This document shows, piece after piece, positions 24,881 through 36,960 of a stretch of 64,000 bases of DNA (position 1 is its first letter; each line of letters starts with the position of its first letter). The translations under genes were made by a program, and so were the position numbers. The notes under the pieces are model-generated. The model was not told the DNA's origin, searched no databases, and saw only the letters and a list, made by a program, of their open reading frames with translations. The stretch comes from Kryptolebias marmoratus (Eukaryota > Chordata > Actinopteri > Cyprinodontiformes > Rivulidae), in the NCBI RefSeq assembly GCF_001649575.2, contig NC_051435.1:8762636-8826635 (forward strand), written 5' to 3'.

Positions 24881-27800
24881 TGGTGGGCGATAAATAATTC
24901 ATGCTTCATAGTTTATGTAAGTCTTTGTTGTTGATCTTTGGAACCACTTAAAGTAAGTTTCAGATGTCTTGAAAATTTCCAGACAGAATGACCTTTTACA
25001 TTTTGATAAAATGATGGAGAAGGCTTTTGCTTTGATTTTAGTTTTAATTCTTAGTATTAAAGGATTTATTCGAGGGCTGAGATAATTCAATAAAGATTGT
25101 TTTAAAATAATAAAAAATAAATAAATGTGTTGAGCATTGTGATCTCCCAGTCAGATGTAGTAGGTTTAAATTCCAGAAGTAGGGCAGCTAAAACCTTTTT
25201 ATTCTGAAAATTACATATATTTGTATTGTGTAGTTTCTAATGTATCTATACATTTTTATTGTGCATTAAGTTTTGTTTAAAATAAAGCAAAGACACCGCA
25301 GCATATATGCATTCTGTTTATACACCTAGCCAGCAAGAACACCAACAATAAACTAAGGCACAATTGACAGACAGCAATGAAATCTAAAAATCTATAGAGA
25401 ATAAGGCATAAAATGAAAGGTTGAAAGTTGCAATACATCTGCCAACGATTACCTAAAAATGCTCTCTTTACATCTTTTTATGTCTTGTCTGAGTTTAGTA
25501 ATAGCCCAGTAAAATGAAAAAGTGTGGAATAAAGAGAGAAATAGGTGATGTAGCCTCCTGCTCTGACCACAGAGGAAATCTCTAAAATTGAAGATAAAGG
25601 TCTTGCTGTCTCCACAGGATCCAAGAAATCAGTTTTCTGACCCACTTGGCTGTTCACATGCTCAACCTCACTCTCACATGAACAAAGTCACTGAGTGGCT
25701 GCGATGTCCATGGAGTGTTACTTGGCAGTAAAACCCAGTTGCAGTTTTAAGAATTAAACAAACCCAGATAACAATCATGATTAATTAAGATGCTAAAGTG
25801 TTAAGATGGAATTAGAGCAGGACATTGGCTATTGTTGTGCCTCATTTGATGTTGCTTACAGATCGTGTTTAGCAGTAAAAGTAAAGAAACAAACTGATTT
25901 CACAGAACATATATTTAAGCAATAAAATAGATGTAATCTAACTCAAAGACATTAAAAAAATATCTTGTTGGCAATTGTGAAAAAAATGGCTTCTTAGGTT
26001 AAGAAGATAAGCCAGGATGCATTGCATATTGTATTGCCTGAAAAAGAAAATTGCACTACCATTTAGCAATTTTAGTACTTCTTCTGCTAATCCAATTAAT
26101 TAAGTCTGTTGCCGCTCTGTGGCAAACAAAACATAACAATCTGTTTTTCTTTGCAATAGTATTTGACTCTGTGGAGACAGCTGTTCTAATGTACTGCAAA
26201 AATGTGCTTGTGCAAGTTTGTGTTTTTGCGAGTGTGTTGGTGGGGTAATTTGTTCTTCAGTAAATGGTACACATGGGACAAACATTTGACAATATTAACT
26301 GACCAAAATATGCTAAATATTTGAACTGTTGTAATGAACATGTCCCATTTAAATACCCATAGCACTGATGTGGAGCTGTGGTTGTATGTGATTCCATCAA
26401 CTGTAATGGTTTTGTATGTGTCTGAATGCATTTTGTTTTGTTTAATCTGAAAAAAATATGCATTTCCCAGTAATATATCAAGTTTAAAATCCATTGCCAT
26501 GAAGGGTCAACTTTGAGGGCTACTTGTGTTTTGCAATTCTAATTCCCTACCCAATCAAACTGAGTGGTGCTTACATGGTGGTTCAAATACACCTTTTTGG
26601 TGTACAATTCTGCATTTTCTGGTTTACCTTTTTATCACTGACTGCTAGAGTCACAAAGCTTTTCTATGAAAATTACAAAAACAAAACAAACAAACAAAAA
26701 TAAAAGTTATTTTTCTATTTGGTTTCAGGGATACTCAAAAATACATGGATAAGCTTCTCTGAACCTTTCCCATTGTTGGTGCATGGTTCAACTTCTTAGC
26801 TGGAGAGGACTTTTGATGATGTTTACAGCACTATTCAACACTTTGAAGGACTACCCTAAAGGCTACTGGCCACAAATCCATGTGTAATGACTTGGGACTA
26901 AAATCAAGTGGCAGAAATGATGTGAAGAACACAATAATGAGCTCAAGGCATTGACTTGATGTACAGACTCTAAATCTAGTCCATTTGAGCAACTGTAGAA
27001 TGTACTGGTGCAAGCCTGACCCATTATAAAATGCTAAAGTAACAAAGGATACAAAACCAAATTACTATTTTACTATAACAGAGGACACTCATCAGAAGTC
27101 CCAAATTAAATAGCTTAATAATTTAGTTTTACATGAAAAAGACAAAATTTTAGTTGAAGTATATCCAGATGCCACAAATGTTATCAGGCTAATCACAAAC
27201 ATGATAAATCATTATTCTCCCAACATTTTCGTTCAATTACTACCTTTCATTATACTTTGTTCTCTTTTTATTTATTTATTTATTCAATGTCATTCTATCC
27301 TTTTTTAGGAGAGTTCCCCCATTTACTGTAGATGTCAAAGAAAGAGATGTAAAAGTCAGAGCAATTTTGCTTCCAAGATAGTTGTGCAGAGTGCTAGACA
27401 AAAACCTATGTAATTACAGTAGTAGTCACTGGTCCATTAGTGATAAAGACTCAATGTCTCACATGGGTGGAGCTGGCACTGTCAGTGCATTCATTTCATG
27501 GTAAAAGCTGCAATTATACTAACAGAGACTCGCTTTCTAAATTTCTGTTTCCTCCGTTTCATTTTCCTTCCTTTTTTGCTATACGTTCGCTTTTCTTCCC
27601 ATCTCTTTTTTCTGCTCCTTTATGTGTACTTTGTCACTTTTGTGCAGTGGGATATTATCTGAATAACACAGTGTCATCAACTCAAAGAGCAATTAAGTAA
27701 TTCTCTCATCTGTTTAGAGGATGAATATGAATCATTGTGGGTAGAACAATATGACCCCACTACCACTCTTCATCCCTCTCTCCACCACCAGCATCACCTC

Positions 27801-29062
27801 CACCACACACACACTAACTACATCTGAGAAATTTGTGACCAAGCTTTCATATATCTTATTTTATGTCTGCTTCTTAGAAAACACAACTGTAACTTCAGAA
27901 GACAAAATAGAACTACTAAGTTTTATGCATAGATTAAAAAAAAAGTTTTTTCATGCTGTTAAAGTTTGTGTAAAGTTGATTCAGATACATCAGCATGACA
28001 TATTAAAAAAAAAAAAAAGCAGAAAAAGCAAATTGTAAGCATTTAGACTGTTGACTTGGTTGGCCTCAGTATGAAGCCAATTTTGTACATTTTTAGAATC
28101 ATATTTACAGATCAGATTCAAAACAAACAAACAAAAATTCGACATTAAATTACATTCTACAAACAGTATATTTTATTATCTTAACACAGATAATGTATAT
28201 GAAATTAAAATATATGAGTTTTAGTCATTTGATATTTCTAAAAAATGTCTATTTATTTGTCTTCATTTCTAACAATTTATTAAGCTTGGACTGTTTATTG
28301 TAAAACTTTTTAAAATGTTTTTCTTGTGAACATGGTCATTGCATTGCACGTTTTATATATATATTCCAGACCTAACAGTTTGCATGTTTTGTTGCCATGT
28401 TGTTGCAAATGGACAAAAATATCAACTAACTTGTATTCCAAACATACAATTTTACAAACATACAATTTTACATTGCTTGGGAATTTTATACACACAACTT
28501 GTTATGGCAAAATCTGTGCAAAAAACAATATGATAAGTGGTAATCAGTCTAAGCAAGTGAAATGGCTAATAGCCATGGACAGTAACTTTGTTTTTGACCA
28601 TCACTTTTTATCCTTTCTAAGTTAATTTAGCTTGCTTGGGTCAGGAACTCCCAAAGGCCACCCACCACACCACTATGCATGGTCTCTCTTGACTATTTAT
28701 TCCCAAAACACACTGGTTAAATTGGTTGATGGCTAATCAACACTTACTGCCTCTGAGTGTGTTATTACACAGCAATTGATGGATGGTACAATTATACCCT
28801 GTGTCACTTGGCTAAATGGCTATGTAATTCTAATGAGATTTTATTCAAACACTGACCAGTGAGCACAAGGAGAGCTCAGGGTGGGATGCAGAAGGAAGCA
28901 GAAATTGAGATGCAAAAGGATGCAACATTCATGAACAGATAAAAAAGAGAGCATATAGATGATAGTCAGTTGAAAAAAAAAGTCAGATGTATTTGCTTTA
29001 GTGTGACCTAAAATGCAGAAAGATACAATAGTGAGTTCAGGTGATGCTTTTAAGAAAGGTCA

Positions 29063-29225
29063 TGTAACACCATGGTTGTGTGTTGAGGAGTAGGCAGGAC
29101 TTAAGTGTACATACTCTTGTCCCAAAACAATAACATTGCAGCTCCCTTAAACTGGCTTCAATTCCCTACAAAAACAGGCGGGGACATTTGGTCTAGTATT
29201 ATAATACATGTTATTGGGACTGCTT
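29063..29225 (+). repeat. Shared interspersed repeat, copy 1
   Basis: This stretch aligns in order with 43899-44055. Shared blocks include 'gtaggc(a/g)g(a/g/-)acttaa', 'ctggcttcaattccc' (identical), 'ggggaca' followed by 'ttggtcta', and a following 'ataata'. The copies differ by many substitutions and small gaps, so both are old. I could not define terminal repeats or a tail, so its class is open. Confidence 0.7.
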
Positions 29226-29589
29226 GCAGCCAGTGGAAAAGCAATCCAAAACACTGCTTATTTGTTGTCATGATAGGGTTGCATTAGAAAACCAAGTCTT
29301 AATAGACCAGCCAGTCTTAAAATTGACTCAGTCATATAGGTTTCACTGGGAGGAAATTGATTTCAGTCCTCCAAAGAAGTTGGTCTATATCATTCACATT
29401 TTAATTTATGTTTATTTATGCATTTCTGGCAACAGAAAAGGTAGATATGGAGTTTGAAAGGCACAAGAAGAGCACGGTGGGCTATTGTCACAAACCGATT
29501 TTGCTTCTCCTGTCCGCTGCCTCTTATTCTGTCTGGTGCTGCAACACTATGATAAGTGTGTAAATAAAAGGAGTGAAGGAATTTGTGTT

Positions 29590-29670
29590 TGTGTGTGTGT
29601 GTGTGTGTGTGGTAGAGAGAGAAAAAAAACAGAGAGAGAGAGATACACACACAGAGAGCGAAAGAGAGAG
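29590..29670. repeat. (GT)n followed by AG-rich tract
   Basis: About ten GT units are followed by a purine tract of GAGA, AAAA and GAGAG runs with one short CA interruption. It is low-complexity sequence that produces spurious reading frames on both strands. Confidence 0.9.
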
Positions 29671-31149
29671 ATTCAGTACAGGTTTCCTTTTCACAATAAG
29701 TCTGATTATAAAACCAGTCAGCAAACCTGTTTTTGCCCTGCAAAGGTTTGCAGGTCATACAGGTCAGTTCCATTTGAGAATTGTGGACTGGTACATTTGA
29801 AGGACAACAAATAAAAGTAAAGTTTCTCATACTTCACTTTTTTCAAACCACATTTAATCTATCAATTTATTTTCGTTCAAATCTATAGCCACTCCGATGT
29901 TTCTCTGAGACGTGAAGAAAACTGTAGTTGTTAACCAAGAGTACGAAGAGGAGCAAGACAATCTACTGCACCTGTCAATCACAAAGTAAAACAGGTTTTA
30001 AACCAGTTTACGAGTAGAAGCTTGGTACAAAATCTTACAGACGCAGACATCACAAATACTGTGGTTGATGAATGGCGATTTAAGAGGAGTATTGCTTTAG
30101 CAAAGAGAAACTTTTCTGATGTAATTTTTCGCCCACTAACATATTCAGTCTCATGCATATCAAGACACATACAAATGAAACTGTACAGGAATACCACACA
30201 AGCCTGACAGAGTCAAACTCTGACTATCAACTACTGTGTCTTCTCTACACAATGATGAAGAGTCATTCATTTTCAGGGGCTGCTGCCCTATATCTTACAC
30301 ATTAATCTTTTTTCACAGACACACTGACAAGCTATATATTTAGAAATGGTTGCAGGTGACAGAGGAAACCAGTCAAGTAGTGTTTATTGAAAAAAAGAGG
30401 GTTTATAACATCCCAGGGACTATGAAAAAAAAGAAAGAAAAAAAAAAACGACAACAACATTGCAATCTAGTCCTGGCAGAAAGGTTTTAAGGTGAATTTG
30501 GCTCAAGAACAGAATCTCGTCATGAACTACAAGGTGAAGCTATAAGTGTGAAATGTAAAACCAGTAGAAAACAAGTTCAGGTAAACTTTGAGAAACTTCT
30601 AAATAGTTTGTGTTTGCTAAAGGATGCTTTTTCTTTTAACAGTGTGGAAGTCCCTGGTCAAACTCCATCCCCCCCGTTTTTCCTCACTAACCATTCTTCT
30701 CAGGACTTCACGCTCTCAACGGTGTCACTTCCAACCCCACACTGTCCTTCTTTGTGTCAAATTAAAGTGATGGAAATGAACTTGAGGAGACGCTAATTGC
30801 AACTGTCAATCCAATCTAGGTCGGGGCTGAAAGACAGGGGCTCCCTAGCACTTCATCAGTCTTCATTAATATTGAAGGAGTTTGCTAAGGAGCATGGGAC
30901 CAACGTAATCTGCACCAATCTAACAGTGCATCAGAAATTAGGAAGCTGGGGAGGGCAGTGATGGTACCCAAGGGACAAATCTGCCAGTCAAAAAGAAATA
31001 TGAAGAAAGATGTCAGGAGACAGGGATGGACTCGTGAAAATATGCTGTTCTACAACTCTACAGAAAGTGGCAATAAACAAAACAAAACAAACAAAAAAAA
31101 CATACGTCTTTTAAATTACACATGCCTGAATAATAAAAGGTCAGTTGTC

Positions 31150-31580
31150 CTGAACCTGGAGTTTTGTTTTTAGTTACTCCATCCCATTGTCTCTTTGTTG
31201 TTTATTTTTGTGATTTTTTTTTAGATTTGATTTATTTATTTTGTATTCGGTATGTGCTCTGTTACTTAGTTTCCTCCATGTCTCATTGCCCTGGTTTCCC
31301 CCAGGCATCCTTGTCCGGGTCTACCCACCTGCTACCCATCTGTTAATCATCCCAGCTGCACTCATTTTTTCCCACCCAACTTACATACTTCCACCTCGTC
31401 TTAATTTAATGTTCTACTGTTGTTTCCAGGTTCCCTGTTGCAACCCCAGTGTTTCCAGTGTGCTTGTAGCCTGTTTTGCTGCCTCTTTTGTTTTACTATT
31501 AAAATTTTGATTTTCACCTACTCCTTCACCTTAATGCCTGCCTTCAAGGTCCTCTACAGACACCTCCTGACATCAATAGA
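31150..31580 (+). mobile_element. Retroelement-like 3' end
   Basis: The stretch runs from 'cctggagttttgtttttagt' through a pyrimidine-rich body to 'gtgcttgtagcctgttttgc', an ATTAAA polyadenylation-like signal at about 31498, 'tttgattttcacctactcct' and a final 'cctctacagacacctcctga'. I recognise the last 150 bases as the 3' part of a common fish interspersed repeat but cannot name the family. No reverse-transcriptase coding sequence is visible. The base composition, rich in C and T, differs from the AT-rich intron around it. Confidence 0.5.
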
Positions 31581-34500
31581 CAAGTCCCATTAATTAGAAA
31601 TCTTACCTATATAATCTTAAATTAGCATGACATTTATTTCCAAATTACTTAGTTGATCATATTGGATACAAACTTCTGATGAACAATTTTAACAGTGGGG
31701 GTGAGATGAAAATTTGCAGCTGTTTATAAAGCTAGATTGTTAACACTAAAGAAAAACCTGCAAACTCTGTTACATAAGCGACCATACCTTGATACCTTGG
31801 GCAGGTTAAAAATCCATTCAGCAACAGAAGCTGACATTAAGATTACAGCAAAGATAAATGGCTCAGGTTAAACTGTCAGTACTCAAGGTTTCTTATGCTT
31901 GTGTTACATGAGCATATGATTCCCTTAAGCAAAATGTTTGCTCACTCCCCAAACCCTATTAACCCATAACTGGCCTCTTCACTATAAAGGTCAAGTCAAC
32001 TGGGACTGAAACTACAGGAAGGGAGGCCCCTTGCTGCATACAATATTGTTATGTGATGCTCTTCCACACGCACTGAAAAGTACTGAACTGGACACTTTGA
32101 GCAGATTGGCTTGTGTGGAGAAATCAACCTCTGAATTTTTAGGACACTGGTTTGTTCCTATTGAAGTTACAAGATGTCTTTAACCTCTAGTCAGCCATTA
32201 GTCTATTCCTGCTCACTGGTGCACACATTGTAGTCTCCATCTGGTGAGCACCAGATGTGACAGCTGGGAGTTATTTGAACAAGCGTAGGGTCAAGCGTAT
32301 AATTCATCTAAGAATCACAACAACAGACAACATTAAAGGACAAAGTCCATCGTTTCCTAAAAGCCCCTTTTAGAAGATTCAAACAATAGGGGAATAGTAT
32401 TTTTAAAATGTTTGAACTGTTTTGTTTTGTTTTTGTTTTTTGTTTTTTTCATTTTACGTAAATGAAATGCAGCTGTATCCAGATTTGCAAAATAAAAAAA
32501 AAATAAGAAAAGCACTTTACAACTTTTGCATTGGTTCTGGTTATAGTTTACAATTGATAAATATGGCTTTTAACATTTTGTATTCTGCACTTTATTATTT
32601 AAACATAGCTGTAAAACAATGTAAAAAAGATGTTTCAAACATAAAAAGAAATCTAAGTAACTTTAAAATATAATGGAAAAACTTTGTAAAACTGCTGTCT
32701 GTATTAGATATTTATATTTGAAAGGAATAATTGTACAATTTGTTTACAAAGAGAAAAAATAAAACAATTAAACAAAAAAAAAATGGGGGTGAATGAGTCC
32801 TGAACTAATATGAGTCTCAGCGTTAGTCTTTTTACTATTGGGTGCAAGGTTGGAATGTCAATACGAATGTACTTATCTGAGTTTCCTTGCTAAACACTGC
32901 AAGGAGGGGAGAATACAAAAAATAAATTAAAAAATGTGATCTCCATAAAGTGACACAAGCAAAAAGGAAGGGAAAAAAAAACCTGTCAGCATTCATTTTA
33001 CCCCATACACAGTATTTCACAAAAGGCAATGTTAATGTGTGAATGACTCAAAATTTAAATTTTTGTATGTAGTATATCTGTGAGAAGCATATTTAACAGA
33101 AGTAAAAGAGGTTTTGGAAGAATTGCATGTGATTAAAGCTGACTGCCAGACTGTTGGTAACAATGTGCATATGTGAGAGGGGGTGAAAACCTCTCAGCAG
33201 AAATGCAGTTATTAATCACTGAGCAAGCGTTGATTCATCTGTCGTGGTGGCAGTTTGGAAGATGGACTCTGTTTACTGCTAAAGCTGTTTGAGGGGCTTT
33301 GGGATGCAGCCATCAATCTCCTGGCTATCTTCAAAAGGAGCGAATGCACAGGCATCAGTTTCAATCACCTCGCAAAGACAGGTGGTATGGTAAGCTCCTG
33401 CACAATAGTGTTTTGTTTTTTTTTCTAACTCAAGGTTATTTTTTTTTCTCCCCAGGGAAGTGTGTTATTAATGTGTCTTCTCATAATAATAATATTCCCT
33501 AAAAATACATACTGCACCCTGCCCTTTGGCTCCCTTGCTGTTTGGCACCTCATGTTTCTAATTAGCATCTTCAATTAACCCATTTTAATTGAGAACCATG
33601 GAAAGGTGGAGGACCTCAGCAAGTCAGTGCCATAGGGACATATTTTGTAAATGGCTGGTGGTATAATATAGACATTTAAAGAAGGGATTGTACTAATAGA
33701 CTTTCAACCTCAACCTGTAAATATGCCCATTATGTAATGTTAACTTGTACAGGTGACATTGTGAAAAGGTACATGCAAACCTTTCCACCTTCAGAGGTGA
33801 AGGTATCATTTCAATGAGCAAATTAGCTTTGTGTGGCTAAACAACAACCACACTTGGTTTAGAAATGTGCCCCCCACACACATACAAATACACAAATAAA
33901 TAGGCATGCACCCAAACTTTCTTTTTAATCCAAATCAGTATGACCCATTGCCCCTGAAGGTGTCTAATGGTAGCAGTTACACATTTATTGCTCCCTCTTT
34001 CTTAATATAATCTTGATTTTGTTTCATAAGGGTGTTTTTGAATTGATCTGCACAATAGAAAACACTTAATGACTCCGTTTTGTTTAGGTGTTCTTGTTTG
34101 TATTTTGATCTGTACAAATGAGATAGAAAAGAAGAGATCTTCTCTTTTATGTGAACAAATCATCCTGCCAATTTCACTTCAAATCACTGCTATAGGGAAG
34201 ACATATGAAAACAATCCTTGCTTTTTTGAGGGGAGTGAGAATGCATGGGGTGGGAGTTAGACTGCTGTCTTTGCAAAGTCTCCATAGCCCAGTTCATTCT
34301 CACAGCAATATTGGCCCAATAAGGCAGTCAGCATTTTGGTTTGACACCACGGGAGCTCTCATGCCCCCCAGATAGACTAAAATCAATTGGAGTTGGACGG
34401 TGTTAGCAGTACAGAGCACCAGCAGCATGGACTAGGGTTATGTTTGTTAGATGTGTAGGTCTGATATAGGTCAGTTGATTTCCTCAAAAAAAAAAAAAAA

Positions 34501-35615
34501 TTGGAGAAAAAAAAAAACAAACTTTTTTTTTTTATTTCTCCAAAGAAATTTCCCAGCAATAGCCTCAAAACCTGTTATTACAAGACTATTACTACTCCAG
34601 CGTCAGAAAATTTCAAGGCTGTGATCACACAACTGTTTGTATGTGTCTATTTAACAAGAATAAAAGTAATGCGTAAAGAAAGTTTACAAGTAAAGCTAAT
34701 CATTCTGGCATATTTACAAAGTACCTGCATTTATACTTCCTTGTTAATTGTGTTCTTGACTAGATTGTCTGTTTTTCTGCTCCATACTTGTGCTTTTTGT
34801 TTGCTTATTTGTACTTTTAAATTCCTTTTATCTATTAGAATTATTATTTTATTTCAAATCTGCTTGTTTCTCACATGTATTGAAGTCTAATTTAAAGTCA
34901 TCATAACAATGTAGACAATTCAATCCCAGCTCTTCACCCAAACAATAGTACTCTTACAAAGTATCCTTCCCCATTCATTTTAGAAAGTCTCAGGCAGGTA
35001 CTTGTTCTGTTTAGGATTGAATTTACAGTTTAGCATACATTTATTTTAGGAATGATCATAACAATCTAAATGTTTGCTAAGTAACAAAAAGTGAATGTTC
35101 TTTTCTATAACACTTTTTTTCTGCCATTCTTGTTCACTCTAAAAGGAACTTTCAAGTTTCAAGTTATGTGGATTTTGAATATTCTGTGCTTATGCCAATG
35201 GTGTAAGAATATAATCAGCCACACTGAGAAAAAGGCTGATTAGCCCTGATTAGAACAATGTTCCTCTCTGCTTATCAATTGATCTATAGACACTAATCCA
35301 AGTACTGATTTGTGAAAAAAAGAAAAAAAAAAAGAACCAAGCACTTGGCATTCTCTAGACAAGAAGGTCATTGAGAAGCCAGTGATGAAAAAGTTTACAA
35401 ATGATTTTGTTTATTTATTTATTTGTTTTGCTAATTTTGAATACAAAGTAAAATGCAAACTCTTTTTTTTTTACGTGATGACGTGATTTGTTTGTAAAAT
35501 GTTTGGATACACAAAAAAACCAAAGGCAAATATTCTAACTTTTCACATGACACATGTTATATTTAAACACATATCAAAACTTTTAGTTTACTTCATTAGT
35601 TTGCTTTTGTCTTAC

Positions 35616-35767
35616 TCTGAGGAAGGTGAGATCCCGGCTGCGGTCAATGCTTGTGATCTCAAGGTTGCCCATTACAACTTCACAGTTCTCATAGTATTTC
35701 CTCAAGGTGCCATACTGCTGCTCCAGGTTCGACAGCGTGCTTAGCTTGTTCTCTGTACCAGCACATA
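35616..35767 (-). CDS. erbb4: erbb4 coding exon 2 (N-terminal part of L domain 1)
   Basis: This exon encodes the first 51 residues of the mature ErbB4 ectodomain, directly after the signal-peptide exon. Visible motifs are [33 protein letters not shown] and RDLTFLR. The two cysteines, at exon residues 2 and 29, are 27 apart, which fits the known N-terminal disulfide of this family. On the minus strand the acceptor is a T-rich tract ending in TTTTCCAG, with the exon starting at 35767. The donor GTAAGA starts at 35615. The 152-bp length equals the human exon as I recall it. The first two bases complete a Val codon begun in exon 1 (phase 1). The exon ends on a full Arg codon, so it joins exon 3 (FLR then SIREVTGYV) without breaking the frame. 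Against the human sequence from memory about 8 of 51 residues differ, all outside the cysteines. Confidence 0.97.
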
Positions 35768-36080
35768 CTGGAAAATATAAGACAAGCACAAGGAAATAAA
35801 ACTGTGTTAATACATCTGCACTACACAAATCTGGATTTTGTTTGTCAATCAGGCTAAAGTTCAATTTAGGTTTAGAACAGCATAAATTAAGAAGAAAATT
35901 TGAAGAAGAAAGTTAAAAATTGACCAAAGATAAAACACTATGCTATACAAACAAAAAATGTTTGATCATAACACACTTTGTACTGTTATTAAACTGATAG
36001 GAAACAACATTAGCTTGGAAACTGAAAACTTGGAATCTAACATTTAAAGTTTGCACAGGGGTAATAAAGATGATGGTGGT

Positions 36081-36112
36081 GGTGTGTGTCTGTGTGTGTG
36101 TGAGAGAGTGTG
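36081..36112. repeat. (TG)n/(GA) short microsatellite
   Basis: About twelve TG units with one C interruption run into a short GAGAGA tract, 300 bp upstream (in gene direction) of exon 2. Confidence 0.9.
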
Positions 36113-36296
36113 TGGAAGGGGGATCACAGTCATATTCACACACACACATACATTAAGTAATAACTATTTTAGACATTCAGTGTAATATATTCAGTTCATA
36201 GATAGTGATTGAGCAAATATGTAAAGGCTGATTTGTAAAGAAGTTAAGAAATCTGCTCTCATTGACGACACTGTGTGACAAAAATTACATAATTTT

Positions 36297-36361
36297 GTTC
36301 TTACAGGACCTGTGAGAACTCGTTCTGTGCACAATGTCTGAGCAGAACTTTTTCTCACAGG
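36297..36361. repeat. Hairpin with a third inverted arm
   Basis: The arms 36309-36330 and 36340-36361 are complementary at 19 of 22 positions, with 10 perfect pairs at the base (CCTGTGAGAA against TTCTCACAGG) and a 9-base loop. A third arm, GTTCTTACAGG at 36297-36307, also pairs with 36309-36319 with one mismatch, so two alternative foldbacks are possible. It lies about 105 bp before the MADF relic and may belong to the same mobile element. Confidence 0.85.
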
Positions 36362-36465
36362 GGTATGCTCCAAGTATTGTGTGATTGGTAGGTGTGTTTG
36401 TCTATGCAGAACAATGCTTCACTTCAAGTGTTCCACTTCTAGAAGCTGGCTGGTGTGATATCAAG

Positions 36466-36585
36466 TTGGATAGCTTTGAGGAGCAGCTGGCTGAGGCTGT
36501 TAGAAAATACTGCCATCGTTCTGACTGTTCTACCAAAACTTATAAAGATAGTCAAATGGCGAAGAACTCATAGAAGGAGATTGAA
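36466..36585 (+). pseudogene. MADF-domain coding relic
   Basis: In one frame the plus strand reads DSFEEQLAEAVRKY, then a Cys-His-Arg stretch, then YKDSQMAKNS, a stop, and KEIE. This pattern (FEEQLAEAVRKY, YKD, NSWKEI) is the start of a MADF (Myb/SANT-like DNA-binding) domain as found in many fish proteins. The TAG stop stands where the conserved Trp codon TGG is expected. Only about 40 of the roughly 85 domain residues are present, and no splice site or longer frame follows. MADF genes accompany the transposase in PIF/Harbinger transposons, so this may be the relic of such an element, or of a host MADF gene copy. No transposase was found nearby. Confidence 0.65.
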
Positions 36586-36599
36586 TAATCGTTGTGCAC

Positions 36600-36960
36600 A
36601 GGTGGCTCTCTGAGGCTGTAAGCGAGTAAGAGAGTAAGCCTTGGCTGGGCAGCGCAGGGACATGTTCCCTAAGTTCGCTCCTTATTGTGCACTATCTGTC
36701 GGTAACAGTGCGTTCTCTTTGTGACAACTTTGCAAATGCCAAACGGCGTGTACTGTCTCAGTCTGCGTATTAAAAAGTATCTGGTAGTGGTAAGGGAAGC
36801 AAAAATCTGTACAAGGACTGAAGAGTGCAGACCCCACAATGAGTGGGCTTCCCAGAAGTTCTGCCTTAAGTTTCTCTGTGTATAAAATGTACATGAGAAA
36901 AATATTGTCTCACAACCACACGAGCGAGAGGAGATTTCTTCACTTCTCGCAGAGTACAAA
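36600..36960. other. CpG-richer stretch of unknown origin
   Basis: This segment downstream of the MADF relic has more CpG and GC than the surrounding intron (for example 'ccaaacggcgtgtactgtct' and 'acacgagcgagaggagattt'). On the minus strand it stays open for 96 codons (36669-36959), but the product has no domain I recognise. It may be further transposon sequence belonging with the MADF relic. Confidence 0.4.

Larger units (their letters stand above)
12671..35615 (-). other. erbb4: erbb4 intron 2 (complete, 22,945 bp)
   Basis: This intron is bounded by the GTAAGA donor after exon 2 and the CAG acceptor before exon 3. Contents in window order: a GGAT microsatellite on a SINE-like tail (13.1 kb), a 21-base A tract (19.23 kb), a Tc1 relic (19.6-20.2 kb), a SINE-like element (21.1-21.4 kb), an A18/T18 pair followed by a 12-bp inverted repeat (24.03-24.13 kb), a two-module repeat (24.2-24.9 kb), one copy of a repeat shared with intron 1 (29.06 kb), a TG/AG microsatellite (29.6 kb), and a retroelement-like 3' end (31.15-31.6 kb). 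Segments with higher complexity at 14.04-14.35, 17.8-18.0, 18.6-18.9, 20.57-20.8, 23.12-23.35, 28.64-28.9, 30.78-30.96, 33.2-33.3 and 33.5-33.62 kb are candidates for conserved regulatory DNA. I see no nested gene. Confidence 0.93.

Noticed and set aside
25130..25190. Possible worn tRNA-like head ('gagcattgtgatctcccagt' and 'ggtttaaattcc')
   Set aside because: Similarity is weak and no known SINE body follows, so it is not listed as a feature.
29390..29830. 146-codon minus-strand frame, the longest uninterrupted one outside the gap
   Set aside because: It crosses a GT/AG microsatellite (Thr-His runs), has no recognisable domain, and lacks fitting splice sites.
34501..34543. Foldback of TTGGAGAAA with TTTCTCCAA around A and T tracts
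   Set aside because: The stem outside the homopolymers is only 9 bp, and A/T tracts are common here, so chance is likely.
34501..34890. 129-codon frame with hydrophobic stretches
   Set aside because: It starts in an A/T tract; the hydrophobic runs come from T-rich sequence, and no known domain or intron-exon structure is seen.
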